DNA of 64,000 bases from Pseudomonas sp. H1h (GTDB lineage: Bacteria > Pseudomonadota > Gammaproteobacteria > Pseudomonadales > Pseudomonadaceae). Shown piece by piece: positions 42,688-50,536 of this stretch. The stretch covers positions 124,001-188,000 of the forward strand of contig NZ_AYMJ01000031.1 in NCBI RefSeq assembly GCF_000633255.1, in the 5' to 3' direction. Every line of letters starts with the position of its first letter. Positions within the stretch are counted from its first letter, which is position 1. Below the pieces are notes generated by a model that worked only from the letters and a program-made list of their open reading frames with translations, had not been told where the DNA came from and ran no database searches. Both the position numbers and the translations under genes were made by a program.

Positions 42688-42701
42688 AAAGAGCTAGCGC
42701 T
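42688..42701. promoter_or_regulatory. Possible GntR operator 3 (gntK-gntP gap)
   Basis: AAAGAGCTAGCGCT keeps the TAGCGCT core followed by GTCC, as the first site does, but departs from the left part of the consensus. It lies 61 bp before gntP and could give separate control. Confidence 0.5.
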
Positions 42702-42730
42702 GTCCTCACGAATTCTGTTTAACCCGCTTT

Positions 42731-42744
42731 AATAACAACAACAA
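42731..42744 (+). promoter_or_regulatory. Extended AAnAAn motif before gntP
   Basis: AATAACAACAACAA is the longest AAn run in the window (five repeats). It ends five bases before the AGGAG ribosome-binding site, fitting an Hfq/Crc target on the gluconate permease message. Confidence 0.55.
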
Positions 42745-42761
42745 GCCAGGAGACACCCCCA

Positions 42762-44114
42762 ATGTTTGGCATGTCCCACGACACGTTCCTGCTGCTCGAT
42801 GCAGTGGTCACGGTAATCGGGCTGATTGTCCTGATTACCAAATTCAAGATTCACCCCTTCATCTCCCTGACCATTGCGGCCGCGTTCCTTGGCCTGACGT
42901 CCGGCATGCCGATCGGCACCATCATCAAGGCGTTCCAGGACGGCTTCGGTGGCGTGCTCGGTTTCGTCGGCATCATCCTCGCGCTGGGCACCATGCTCGG
43001 CAAAATGATGGCCGAATCCGGTGGTGCCGATCAGATCGCCCAGACCCTGATCCGCGCCTTCGGCAAGGACAAGGTGCAGTGGGCGATGATGTTCGCGGCG
43101 TTCCTGGTGGGCATTCCGCTGTTCTTCGAAATCGGCTTCGTGCTGCTGATTCCGCTGGTGTTCATCGTTGCCCGTCGCACCGGTGTGTCGATCATCAAGA
43201 TCGGCATCCCGCTGCTCGCCGGCCTGTCCGCCGTACACGGTCTGGTACCACCGCACCCGGGGCCGCTGCTAGCGATCGGCGTGTTCGGCGCCGACATCGG
43301 CAAGACCATCCTCTACGGTCTGATCGTTGCGCTGCCGACCGCCATCATTGCCGGTCCGATCTTCGGTACCTTCATCGCCAAGCACATCCCCGGTCACCCG
43401 AATCAGGAACTGGTCGATCAATTGGCCCGTGAAACCGATTCGACCAAACTGCCGAGCTTCAGCATCACCCTGATCACCGTGCTGCTGCCGGTGTTCCTGA
43501 TGCTGCTGAAAACCTTCGCTGACGTGGCGCTACCGGACGGTCACTTCTTCCGCACGTGGATGGACATGATCGGTCACCCGATCTCGGCACTGCTGCTGGC
43601 GTTGCTGCTGTCGCTGTACACCTTCGGGCACAAGCAGGGCATTGGTTCGCAACAGATCCTCAAGTGGCTGGACGCAAGCCTGGCGCCGACGGCCGCGATC
43701 ATCCTGATCATCGGCGCCGGTGGTGGCTTCAAGCAGATGCTGGTGACCAGCGGTGTGGGCGACGTGATCGGCCACATGGCGGTCAGCGCACAGATCTCGC
43801 CAATTCTGCTGGCGTGGCTGGTGGCGGCGGTGATTCGTATCGCCACCGGTTCGGCGACGGTGGCGACCATCACGGGCGCGGGCATCGTGGTGCCGGTGGT
43901 GGGGATGATCCCGGGCGTCAACCGTGAGCTGCTGGTGCTGGCCACCGGTGCCGGTTCGCTGATTCTGTCGCACGTCAACGATGCCGGTTTCTGGCTGGTG
44001 AAGCAGTACTTCAACATGACCGTGGCCGAGACATTCAAGACCTGGACGGCGATGGAAACCATCCTCTCGGTGGTTGCGTTGGGCTTTATCCTGCTGTTGT
44101 CGCTGTTCGTTTAA
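42762..44114 (+). CDS. gntP: Gluconate:H+ symporter (GntP family)
   Basis: The 450-residue inner-membrane protein is a GntP/GntT-type permease that imports gluconate for GntK. It has about 12-14 membrane segments, the family stretch GLVPPHPGPLLAIGVFGADI near 163, and the C-terminal ATGSATVATITGAGIVVPVV near 365. Gene order and GntR-type sites support gluconate rather than another sugar acid. AGGAG precedes the start and a terminator follows. Confidence 0.95.
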   Translation: MFGMSHDTFLLLDAVVTVIGLIVLITKFKIHPFISLTIAAAFLGLTSGMPIGTIIKAFQDGFGGVLGFVGIILALGTMLGKMMAESGGADQIAQTLIRAFGKDKVQWAMMFAAFLVGIPLFFEIGFVLLIPLVFIVARRTGVSIIKIGIPLLAGLSAVHGLVPPHPGPLLAIGVFGADIGKTILYGLIVALPTAIIAGPIFGTFIAKHIPGHPNQELVDQLARETDSTKLPSFSITLITVLLPVFLMLLKTFADVALPDGHFFRTWMDMIGHPISALLLALLLSLYTFGHKQGIGSQQILKWLDASLAPTAAIILIIGAGGGFKQMLVTSGVGDVIGHMAVSAQISPILLAWLVAAVIRIATGSATVATITGAGIVVPVVGMIPGVNRELLVLATGAGSLILSHVNDAGFWLVKQYFNMTVAETFKTWTAMETILSVVALGFILLLSLFV

Positions 44115-44132
44115 TCCCGAACGCCAGACACA

Positions 44133-44160
44133 AAAAAACCGCAGCGATGCGGTTTTTTTG
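44133..44160. terminator. Terminator after gntP
   Basis: AAAAAAACCGC-AGCGAT-GCGGTTTTTTT: short GC stem with strong A/T tails on both sides. Confidence 0.88.
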
Positions 44161-44191
44161 TGGGCGGATTTCGTGGTTCACCCAAAACCAG

Positions 44192-44281
44192 TGTGGGAGC
44201 GAGCCTGCCCGTGAAGGCGGTGTGTCAGTTAATGATGATGCTGACGGGTGTACCGCTTTCGCGAGCAGGCTCGCTCCCACA
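44192..44281. repeat. REPIN between gntP and alaC
   Basis: The left arm is diverged (GTGGGAGCGAGCCTGCCCGTG), the right arm intact. It lies between convergent transcripts. Confidence 0.85.
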
Positions 44282-44291
44282 GGGGTAGGTG

Positions 44292-45509
44292 TCAGTTGCC
44301 GGATTTCGGGGCCAGGCCATCCGCCCGGAACATCCCGCGAATCCCGCGCACGGCCTGACGAATCCGGTCCTGGTTTTCGATCAGCGCGAAGCGCACATGG
44401 TCATCACCATACTCACCAAAACCAACCCCCGGCGAGACGCAGACCTTGGCCTCGGCCAGCAGTTTCTTGGCGAATTCCAGCGAACCGAGATGCGCGTAGG
44501 CCTCGGGAATCTTCGCCCAGACATACATCGACGCCTTCGGGTTCTCGACCATCCAGCCCAGCTCATGCAGACCTTTGACCAGCACGTTACGGCGCTGGCG
44601 ATACTGCTCGGCGATGTCGCGCACGCATTGCTGATCGCCTTCCAGCGCGGCAATCGCCGCCACTTGCAGCGGGGTGAAGGTGCCGTAGTCGTGGTAGCTC
44701 TTGATCCGCGCCAGGGCGTTGACCAGCTCCGGGTTACCGACCATGAAACCGATGCGCCAGCCGGCCATGTTGTAGCTCTTGGACAGGGTGAAAAACTCCA
44801 CCGCGATGTCCTTGGCGCCCGGCACCTGCATGATCGACGGGGCTTTCCAGCCGTCGTAGACGATGTCGGCGTAAGCCAGATCGTGAATCACCAGTACGTC
44901 GTACTGCTTGGCGAGGGCGATCACCCGCTCGAAGAAATCCAGTTCCACGCACTGCGCAGTCGGGTTCGACGGGAAGCCGAGGATCATCATTTTCGGTTTC
45001 GGAATCGAGCCGCGAATCGCCCGTTCCAACTCATCGAAGAAGTCCACGCCTGGCACCAGCGGCACAGAACGCACCTGGGCGCCGGCAATCACCGCGCCGT
45101 AGATGTGAATCGGGTAGCTGGGGTTCGGCACCAATACGGTGTCACCCTGATCCAGAGTCGCCAGCATCAAATGCGCCAGGCCTTCCTTGGAGCCGATGGT
45201 GACAATGGCTTCGCTTTCCGGGTCGATGTCGACCGCGTAGCGTTCCTTGTACCAGTTGGAAATCGCCCGGCGCAGGCGTGGAATGCCCTTGGACGTGGAG
45301 TAACCGTGAGTGTCTTCGCGCTGGGCGACCTGGACGAGTTTTTCGACAATGTGCGGCGGCGTGGCCCCGTCGGGGTTGCCCATGCTCAAGTCGATGATGT
45401 CTTCACCACGACGCCGCGCGGCCATCTTCAGCTCGGCGGTGATGTTGAAAACGTAAGGGGGGAGTCGATCAATGCGCGCAAAGCGGCGCGGCGAACCTTG
45501 TTCAGCCAT
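44292..45509 (-). CDS. alaC: Alanine transaminase AlaC
   Basis: AlaC moves an amino group between glutamate and pyruvate to make alanine. The 405-residue class I/II PLP enzyme shows DLSMGNPDGATPPHIVEKL near 40, YSTSKGIPRLRRAISNWY near 75, FPSNPTAQ near 172, VIHDLAYADIVYDG near 203 and the cofactor Lys in FTLSKSYNMAGWRIGF near 236. GAGGCAAC lies before the ATG. Its close match to E. coli AlaC in layout supports the name. A LysE-type exporter diverges from it. Confidence 0.92.
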   Translation of the reverse strand: MAEQGSPRRFARIDRLPPYVFNITAELKMAARRRGEDIIDLSMGNPDGATPPHIVEKLVQVAQREDTHGYSTSKGIPRLRRAISNWYKERYAVDIDPESEAIVTIGSKEGLAHLMLATLDQGDTVLVPNPSYPIHIYGAVIAGAQVRSVPLVPGVDFFDELERAIRGSIPKPKMMILGFPSNPTAQCVELDFFERVIALAKQYDVLVIHDLAYADIVYDGWKAPSIMQVPGAKDIAVEFFTLSKSYNMAGWRIGFMVGNPELVNALARIKSYHDYGTFTPLQVAAIAALEGDQQCVRDIAEQYRQRRNVLVKGLHELGWMVENPKASMYVWAKIPEAYAHLGSLEFAKKLLAEAKVCVSPGVGFGEYGDDHVRFALIENQDRIRQAVRGIRGMFRADGLAPKSGN

Positions 45510-45646
45510 TGTTGCCTCGGATAACGTAAGCGCCCGGAACCGTCCGAGCGACGCTGGTCACTGCGGTGACCTGTGGCGGAAGATAAGGGCAGCGATGGCC
45601 GACTGTCCAGCGTGCATGACAATAATTTTTCCCAAGGAAATGCTTA

Positions 45647-46309
45647 ATGGAATTCACCAGCGGCTTCTTGCTGAGCCTCTCGCTGTGCCTGGATATCGGC
45701 GTGGCCAACATCGCGATGATTACCCTGGCAATGCAGCGCGGTTACTTTCAGGGCTTTGCTCTGGGCCTCGGTACCTGCGTCGGTGACTTGATCTATGCAG
45801 TGCTGGCACTGGCCGGGATGACCGTGCTGCTGCAGTACGAAAGCGTGCGCTGGGTGCTGTGGATTGGTGGTTCGGCGCTGCTGGTCTACTTCGCGGCGAA
45901 GATGATTTACTCGGCGATCCATCATGAGGCGCAACTGGCCGCGACCGCTGAGGTGGGGCAGAACTCGCATCGCAAGGAGTTCTTTCGCGGGATCTTCCTT
46001 GCCATGTCCTCGCCGAGCGCGATTCTGTGGTTTGCCGCGGTCGGCGGCACCTTGATCGCCCGTTCCGGTGGCGGTGGCCCGCTGAGTTCGGCGCTGTTTC
46101 TCGGTGGTTTTCTCTGCGCCGGGCTGCTGTGGTCAGCCGGTCTGTGCTTTGCCGCGAGCCATGGCGGCAAGTTGCTGGGCGACAAGCTTTTGCGCTATTC
46201 CTATATGGCATCTGCAGCGATCTTCTGCTATTTCGCGGTGTACGTGATCGTTTCTGGTTATAACGAGTTTATTGGCTCCGCTGCCGTCGAGCAGTTGCAC
46301 GCGCTATAA
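45647..46309 (+). CDS. LysE/RhtB-family amino-acid exporter
   Basis: The 220-residue protein has six hydrophobic segments, starting GFLLSLSLCLDIGVANIAMI near 4-23. It has the family RGYFQGFALGLGTCVGDLIY stretch near 29-48 and FRGIFLAMSSPSAILWFAAVGG near 114-135, where P-S-A replaces the usual NPKA motif. The ATG follows AAGGAA. It diverges from alaC, so export of alanine or a related amino acid is an attractive but unproven idea. Confidence 0.87.
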   Translation: MEFTSGFLLSLSLCLDIGVANIAMITLAMQRGYFQGFALGLGTCVGDLIYAVLALAGMTVLLQYESVRWVLWIGGSALLVYFAAKMIYSAIHHEAQLAATAEVGQNSHRKEFFRGIFLAMSSPSAILWFAAVGGTLIARSGGGGPLSSALFLGGFLCAGLLWSAGLCFAASHGGKLLGDKLLRYSYMASAAIFCYFAVYVIVSGYNEFIGSAAVEQLHAL

Positions 46310-46378
46310 CAGTGCGAAACGGATGGGGCTTTCTATACTCACCAGCCGAGCCCCCTTTTTTGTTCCAGGAGTCGAGTC

Positions 46379-46873
46379 ATGGATGAGCAAAAACGCGTCG
46401 AAGTGGCTGAACCTCGCTTCGAACATGGACACTTCCTGCTGATTGCAGGATTTCGTGGTCGATTTACTCAGGACACTGCCAAGGACATCCCCGCGCTGTG
46501 GGAAAAGTTCTTGCCGCACCTGGGAAAGATACAGGGACAAAAAAACGAAGTGACCTACGGGGTGTGCAGTAATTTCGACGGCAAGGGCGGCTTCGATTAC
46601 ATCGCCGGGGTGGAAATCAGCAAGCTCGATGACCTGGACCAGAAGGTCTACCAGTGGGTTGAAGTGCTGCCGCGCCAGTACGCGGTGTTCGAGCACAAGG
46701 GCCCGCTCGAACAATTGCCGCAGACTCTGCAGTACATCTACAAGACCTGGCTGCCGGCTTCCCACTACGTGGAACTCAATGCCCCGGAGCTGGAACGCTA
46801 CAGCGCCGATTTCAATCCGAAGCAGCGCACCGGCAAGCTGGAAATCTGCGTACCCGTCGACAGTAAATCCTGA
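46379..46873 (+). CDS. GyrI-like effector-binding-domain protein
   Basis: The 164-residue protein matches the stand-alone AraC effector-binding (GyrI/SbmC-like) domain: HFLLIAGFRGRFTQDTAKDI near 19-38, GVCSNFDGKGGFDYIAGVEI near 61-80, YAVFEHKGPLEQLPQTLQYI near 100-119, and a closing PKQRTGKLEICVPV strand. Such domains bind small hydrophobic or cationic molecules. No DNA-binding domain is attached. AGGAG precedes the start. Confidence 0.85.
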   Translation: MDEQKRVEVAEPRFEHGHFLLIAGFRGRFTQDTAKDIPALWEKFLPHLGKIQGQKNEVTYGVCSNFDGKGGFDYIAGVEISKLDDLDQKVYQWVEVLPRQYAVFEHKGPLEQLPQTLQYIYKTWLPASHYVELNAPELERYSADFNPKQRTGKLEICVPVDSKS

Positions 46874-46883
46874 GCCGACAACG

Positions 46884-46910
46884 ATGAGGCGGATCACTGA
46901 TCCGCCTCAT
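46884..46910. terminator. Perfect 12-bp hairpin between convergent genes
   Basis: ATGAGGCGGATC-ACT-GATCCGCCTCAT is perfectly palindromic. It lies 11 bp after the GyrI-like gene and 6 bp after the convergent small membrane protein gene, without a T tract, and may end both transcripts weakly. Confidence 0.65.
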
Positions 46911-46915
46911 GTTGC

Positions 46916-47032
46916 TCAACCGCGTTTACCCTTGCCCACCCGTCGCGCCCGCAACAGGTCGATGCCCAAGGTGATAAAGCCGAACGTACTGATGCCCAAT
47001 ACCATCAACAGGCCGATTTCAACGCTGCTCAT
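46916..47032 (-). CDS. Small single-span membrane protein, 38 residues
   Basis: ATG 47032 opens MSSVEIGLLMVLGISTFGFI, continuing TLGIDLLRARRVGKGKRG to TGA. One hydrophobic helix (about 5-24) is followed by a strongly basic tail, giving an N-out/C-in single-span topology by the positive-inside rule. GGGGGGA lies ten bases before the start. It is not long enough for most gene finders. No function is known. Confidence 0.65.
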   Translation of the reverse strand: MSSVEIGLLMVLGISTFGFITLGIDLLRARRVGKGKRG

Positions 47033-47197
47033 AAACGGTTTCCCCCCAGGGTGATCAGAGACACACCGCAGAAATATCCCGCCGCCCGTGCGAAGAAAAG
47101 CGCTTATACGCAGGCTTTACGCTGCCCGCGCGGATCGATATGAACACCTTATTCCTTTATGCTTTCGGCACTTTCTTCTGCTGATTTTCGAGCCGCC

Positions 47198-47686
47198 ATG
47201 AACACCGTCATCCGCAACGTCACCGCCGCCGACCTGGATCGCTGCTACGCCATCGAAACCGTTGCCTACGAAGGCGATGAGGCCGCCACCCGGGAAAAGA
47301 TCGCCACGCGCATCGCCACCTGGCCGGACGGCTTCATCGTGGCCGAGGTGGACGGTGTGGTCGCCGGTTTCGTCAATTCGGGCGCGGCGTTTGACGTGCA
47401 GATGTCGGACGAGGCGTTCAAGGAATTGGTCGGCCATGATCCGAAAGGCCTCAATGTGGTGATCATGTCGGTGGTGGTGCACCCGGATTATCAGGGGCAG
47501 GGCCTGGCCAAACGCCTGATGGCCGAGTTCATCGAGCGCATGCGCGGGCTGGACAAGGCGACGATTCATCTGATGTGCAAGGAACAGCACATCCCGCTGT
47601 ATGCCGGTTTCGGCTTTGCCTACATCAAACCCTCGGAGTCCGACCACGGCGGGATGGCGTGGCACGAGATGATCCTCACCCTCTGA
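47198..47686 (+). CDS. GNAT-family acetyltransferase
   Basis: The 162-residue protein has the GNAT core: MSVVVHPDYQGQGLAKRLMA near 88-107 (acetyl-CoA loop QGQGLA) and IPLYAGFGFAYIKPSESDHG near 131. MNTVIRNVTAADLDRCYAIE is the natural start, with 47198 favoured over an upstream ATG. The layout resembles arylalkylamine N-acetyltransferase-like proteins. Substrate unknown. Its stop is 70 bp before a convergent acetyltransferase gene. Confidence 0.85.
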   Translation: MNTVIRNVTAADLDRCYAIETVAYEGDEAATREKIATRIATWPDGFIVAEVDGVVAGFVNSGAAFDVQMSDEAFKELVGHDPKGLNVVIMSVVVHPDYQGQGLAKRLMAEFIERMRGLDKATIHLMCKEQHIPLYAGFGFAYIKPSESDHGGMAWHEMILTL

Positions 47687-47756
47687 ACTTCCCCGCTCCC
47701 ACAGGTGGATCGTCGTTGGTGAGCGGCTGTACTGGCAGAGGATTCCCCCGGATGAC

Positions 47757-48242
47757 TCAGAAAAACAGGCCCATGCGCCGCTCGTAACCGATCCGCCCCT
47801 TGTACGCTTCGCCGCTGTCGACGAAACCGTGTTTGGCGTATAGCGCGATCGCCGCTTCGTTATCGGCGTCCACTGACAGCTCCAGGCCCTTGATCTGCGG
47901 CCACGCCTGACGCGCGGCTTGGGGCAGCGCCTGCAGGCAGGCCTTGCCGTAACCTTTGCCTTGTGCCCGGTGATCGACCTGCAAAGCGTGCAGGGTGGCG
48001 CTGTGTTCATCGGCCCAGGCCGGCAACACCGGCGGGCGCTTGAGCAGCAGGAATGCCACCGGCACCTGATCGGCCAGCAGCGCGAAACCTTTTACGCCGG
48101 GGCCGGGTTTGGACAGCAGCGTATGCAGCGCGCCGTGGATATCACCGGAAAACTTGATTTGCTCGGGATGGATCTCAATCGCCTCGACTTGTTGGCGCTG
48201 CAAGGCGTTCAGGCTGTTGTACGGCACGAGTTGGGCTGACAC
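47757..48242 (-). CDS. GNAT-family acetyltransferase
   Basis: The 161-residue protein starts at GTG 48242, preceded by AAGGAAA. It has the GNAT elements VDHRAQGKGYGKACLQALPQ near 88-107 and LSVDADNEAAIALYAKHGFV near 121-140, which is the usual N-x-x-A-x-x-L-Y-x-K-x-G-F signature. Substrate unknown. It is not closely related to the neighbouring acetyltransferase. Confidence 0.86.
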   Translation of the reverse strand: MSAQLVPYNSLNALQRQQVEAIEIHPEQIKFSGDIHGALHTLLSKPGPGVKGFALLADQVPVAFLLLKRPPVLPAWADEHSATLHALQVDHRAQGKGYGKACLQALPQAARQAWPQIKGLELSVDADNEAAIALYAKHGFVDSGEAYKGRIGYERRMGLFF

Positions 48243-48318
48243 GGGAATTTCCTTTTTCCTACAAAGATGAGTCTGGATTCTATCGATTTTGTCTTTGCCG
48301 GAAATTTTTTGTTTTGCC

Positions 48319-48345
48319 TGTCGATCTGCTCGACAGCTGAACGAC
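48319..48345 (+). promoter_or_regulatory. ECF42-type promoter
   Basis: TGTCGA (48319-48324), a 17-bp spacer and CGAC (48342-48345) match the -35 TGTCGA / -10 CG[A/T]C pattern described for ECF42 sigma factors. It lies 37 bp before the NTF2-like gene and two genes before an ECF42-type sigma, implying autoregulation of the whole unit. Confidence 0.65.
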
Positions 48346-48381
48346 TAAGGGTGTCTTCACAACAAAAAAACGGAGAACACC

Positions 48382-48807
48382 ATGAGCGCACAATCTGCAA
48401 TCCAGACCCTGATCAACACCGACCGCGAAGCGGTCATGACCAAGAACGTCGAGAAAGTCATGGCGTTGTACGCCGACGACATCGTCTCTTTCGATGCGAT
48501 CAAGGCCCTGCAATTCAAGGGCAAAGTGGCGTACCGCGCACACTGGGAAGCCTGCATGGAGATGTGTTCCGGCCCGCACATTTTCGAGTTCCACGAGATC
48601 GCCATCGAAACCGCCGACAACCTCGCCTTCGCTCATTGGGTGGCGCATTGTGGCGGCACCAACGACAAGGGCGAAACCCAGAGCTGCTGGATGCGCGCCA
48701 CTGCGTGCTATCGGCAGGTCGGCGGCACGTGGAAAATCGTCCACGAGCACTGGTCGGCCCCGTTCGATCCGATGAGCGGCGCGACGCTGTTCGATGTACA
48801 GCCCTGA
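48382..48807 (+). CDS. NTF2-like (DUF4440/SnoaL-like) protein
   Basis: The 141-residue protein has the cone-shaped NTF2-like fold: an N-terminal helix SAIQTLINTDREAVMTKNVE, then MALYADDIVSFDA, and the late strand GTWKIVHEHWSAPFD near 113-127. Such proteins include ketosteroid isomerase-like enzymes and many of unknown role. CGGAG lies before the start. It heads a likely three-gene unit with a YciI protein and the sigma factor, with an ECF42-type promoter just upstream. The reaction, if any, is unknown. Confidence 0.85.
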   Translation: MSAQSAIQTLINTDREAVMTKNVEKVMALYADDIVSFDAIKALQFKGKVAYRAHWEACMEMCSGPHIFEFHEIAIETADNLAFAHWVAHCGGTNDKGETQSCWMRATACYRQVGGTWKIVHEHWSAPFDPMSGATLFDVQP

Positions 48808-48847
48808 TCTTCAGCCATAGTTGATCCGATCGAATCAGGAGAAAACC

Positions 48848-49192
48848 ATGAAGTATCTATGCTTGGTCTACAGCGATGAGCGCCTGCTGCATAGCTCGCC
48901 CGACAGCCCGGAAGACGCCGAGTGCTGGGCCTACGCCGAGTCGATTCAGGGCAGCGGGCGGATGGTCGCGGCGCAGGCGCTGGAGTCGGTGCAGACCGCC
49001 ACTACGGTGCGCATGCGCAACGGCAAGTTGTCGATCACCGATGGCCCGTTTGCTGAAACCAAGGAGCAGTTGGCCGGGTTCTACCTGATCGATGCCAAGG
49101 ATCTCAACGAAGCGATTCAGGTCGCCGGCAACATTCCGGCGGCCCGGGTCGGCAGCGTTGAAGTGCGCCCGGTACGGCAGCTGAATGTCTGA
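48848..49192 (+). CDS. YciI/DGPF-domain protein
   Basis: The 114-residue protein is a YciI-like ferredoxin-fold protein with the DGPF motif (SITDGPFAETKEQLAGFYLI near 73-92), found next to ECF sigma factors of group ECF42. It starts MKYLCLVYSDERLLHSSPDS after CAGGAG and overlaps the sigma gene by 8 bp. DGPF proteins may be targets or partners of the sigma, but their biochemical role is unknown. Confidence 0.9.
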   Translation: MKYLCLVYSDERLLHSSPDSPEDAECWAYAESIQGSGRMVAAQALESVQTATTVRMRNGKLSITDGPFAETKEQLAGFYLIDAKDLNEAIQVAGNIPAARVGSVEVRPVRQLNV

Positions 49193-50414
49193 AGTTCGGG
49201 CGCGGGTCGAGCAGGTCTATCGCGAAGACTCGCGGCGGATCCTTGCGACGCTGATTCGCCTGCTCGGTGATTTCGACCTCGCCGAAGAGGCCTTGCACGA
49301 GGCGTTCTTTGTCGCGGTCGAGCGCTGGCAGCGCGACGGCGTGCCCGACAACCCGCGCACCTGGCTGGTGTCCACCGGGCGCTTCAAGGCGATTGATGTG
49401 TTGCGGCGGCGGGCACGCTTCAAGGCCTCGCAGCCGCTGTTGCTGGCGCAACTCGAAGAGCTGGAACAGGCCGACTGGAGTGGCGAAGACGTGGAAGACG
49501 ACCGCTTGCGGCTGATTTTCACCTGCTGTCACCCGGCATTGGCGGCAGATGCGCAAGTACCGCTGACCCTGCGTGAAGTCTGCGACCTGACCACTGAGGA
49601 AATCGCCCGGGCTTTTCTTTCGGCACCGGCGGCGATTGCCCAGCGCATCGTGCGGGCGAAAGCGAAGATTCGTGACGCGAAAATCCCCTATCAAGTACCG
49701 AGCCTGAACGAATTGCCCGAACGCCTCGACAGTGTGTTGCGGGTGATTTATCTGGTGTTCAACGAGGGTTATTCGGCGTCGGTCGGCGCTGAGTTGACCC
49801 GCGAGGATCTGACGCGTGAAGCGATCCGGCTCGGGCGGTTGCTGATGGAGTTGCTGCCGGAACCGGAGGTAATCGGGTTGCTGGCGCTGATGCTGTTGCA
49901 CGAATCGAGACGGCCAGCGCGGACTTCGCCCAGTGGTGAACTGGTGCTGCTGGACGATCAGGATCGTACGCAGTGGGATGTCGAGCTGATTGCCGAAGGC
50001 TGTGCGCTGGTGGAGCGCGCGCTGACCACACGGCGGTTCGGTCCGTATTGCCTGCAAGCGGCGATTGCCGCGGTGCATGCCGAAGCGCCGTCAGCGGCGC
50101 AAACGGATTGGCAGCAGATCGTCGGGCTGTACGACGTGCTGCTGCGGGCGGTGCCGTCGCCGGTGATTGAGTTGAATCGCGCGGTGGCGGTGGCCAAGCG
50201 CGATGGCGCGTTGGCCGGGTTGATACTGATCGAGGGGATTCTGGATCGCGGCGAGTTGCAGGATTACCACCTGGCGCATTCGGCGCGGGCGGAATTCTCT
50301 CGGCAGTTAGGGCGGGTGGAACAGGCGCGGGCGGCGTATCGGCGCGCGTTGGAGCTGACACGGCAGGAGCCGGAGCGGCGGTTTATCGAGGCGCGATTAG
50401 CGGCGTTGGGCTGA
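49185..50414 (+). CDS. ECF sigma factor, ECF42 type
   Basis: The 409-residue protein is much longer than a normal ECF sigma. Regions 2 and 4 occupy about 1-175 (LGDFDLAEEALHEAFFVAVE; TTEEIARAFLSAPAAIAQRI). A C-terminal helical extension of about 230 residues follows (LIYLVFNEGYSASVGAELTR-like stretch near 185, LLLHESRRPAR near 240, LRAVPSPVIELNRAVAVAKR near 322), typical of ECF42, where the extension replaces an anti-sigma factor. It overlaps the YciI gene by 8 bp. A matching promoter lies before the first gene. The inducing signal is unknown. Confidence 0.9.
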   Translation: MSEVRARVEQVYREDSRRILATLIRLLGDFDLAEEALHEAFFVAVERWQRDGVPDNPRTWLVSTGRFKAIDVLRRRARFKASQPLLLAQLEELEQADWSGEDVEDDRLRLIFTCCHPALAADAQVPLTLREVCDLTTEEIARAFLSAPAAIAQRIVRAKAKIRDAKIPYQVPSLNELPERLDSVLRVIYLVFNEGYSASVGAELTREDLTREAIRLGRLLMELLPEPEVIGLLALMLLHESRRPARTSPSGELVLLDDQDRTQWDVELIAEGCALVERALTTRRFGPYCLQAAIAAVHAEAPSAAQTDWQQIVGLYDVLLRAVPSPVIELNRAVAVAKRDGALAGLILIEGILDRGELQDYHLAHSARAEFSRQLGRVEQARAAYRRALELTRQEPERRFIEARLAALG

Positions 50415-50443
50415 TCCGAGAGAATCGGTGGCAGTGTCGGCCT

Positions 50444-50509
50444 CTTCGCGAGCAAGCCCGCTCCCACAGTGACCGCTGTAGAACCTGTGGGAGCGGGCTT
50501 GCTCGCGAA
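50444..50509. repeat. REP pair after the ECF42 sigma gene
   Basis: Inverted and direct REP cores 18 bp apart lie between convergent genes. Confidence 0.85.
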
Positions 50510-50536
50510 GGGGCCCGTTCAGCCAACCTCAAATCA

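Noticed and set aside
47688..47705. Partial REP after the GNAT gene
   Set aside because: Only CGCTCCCACAGG remains; too short to list as a repeat.
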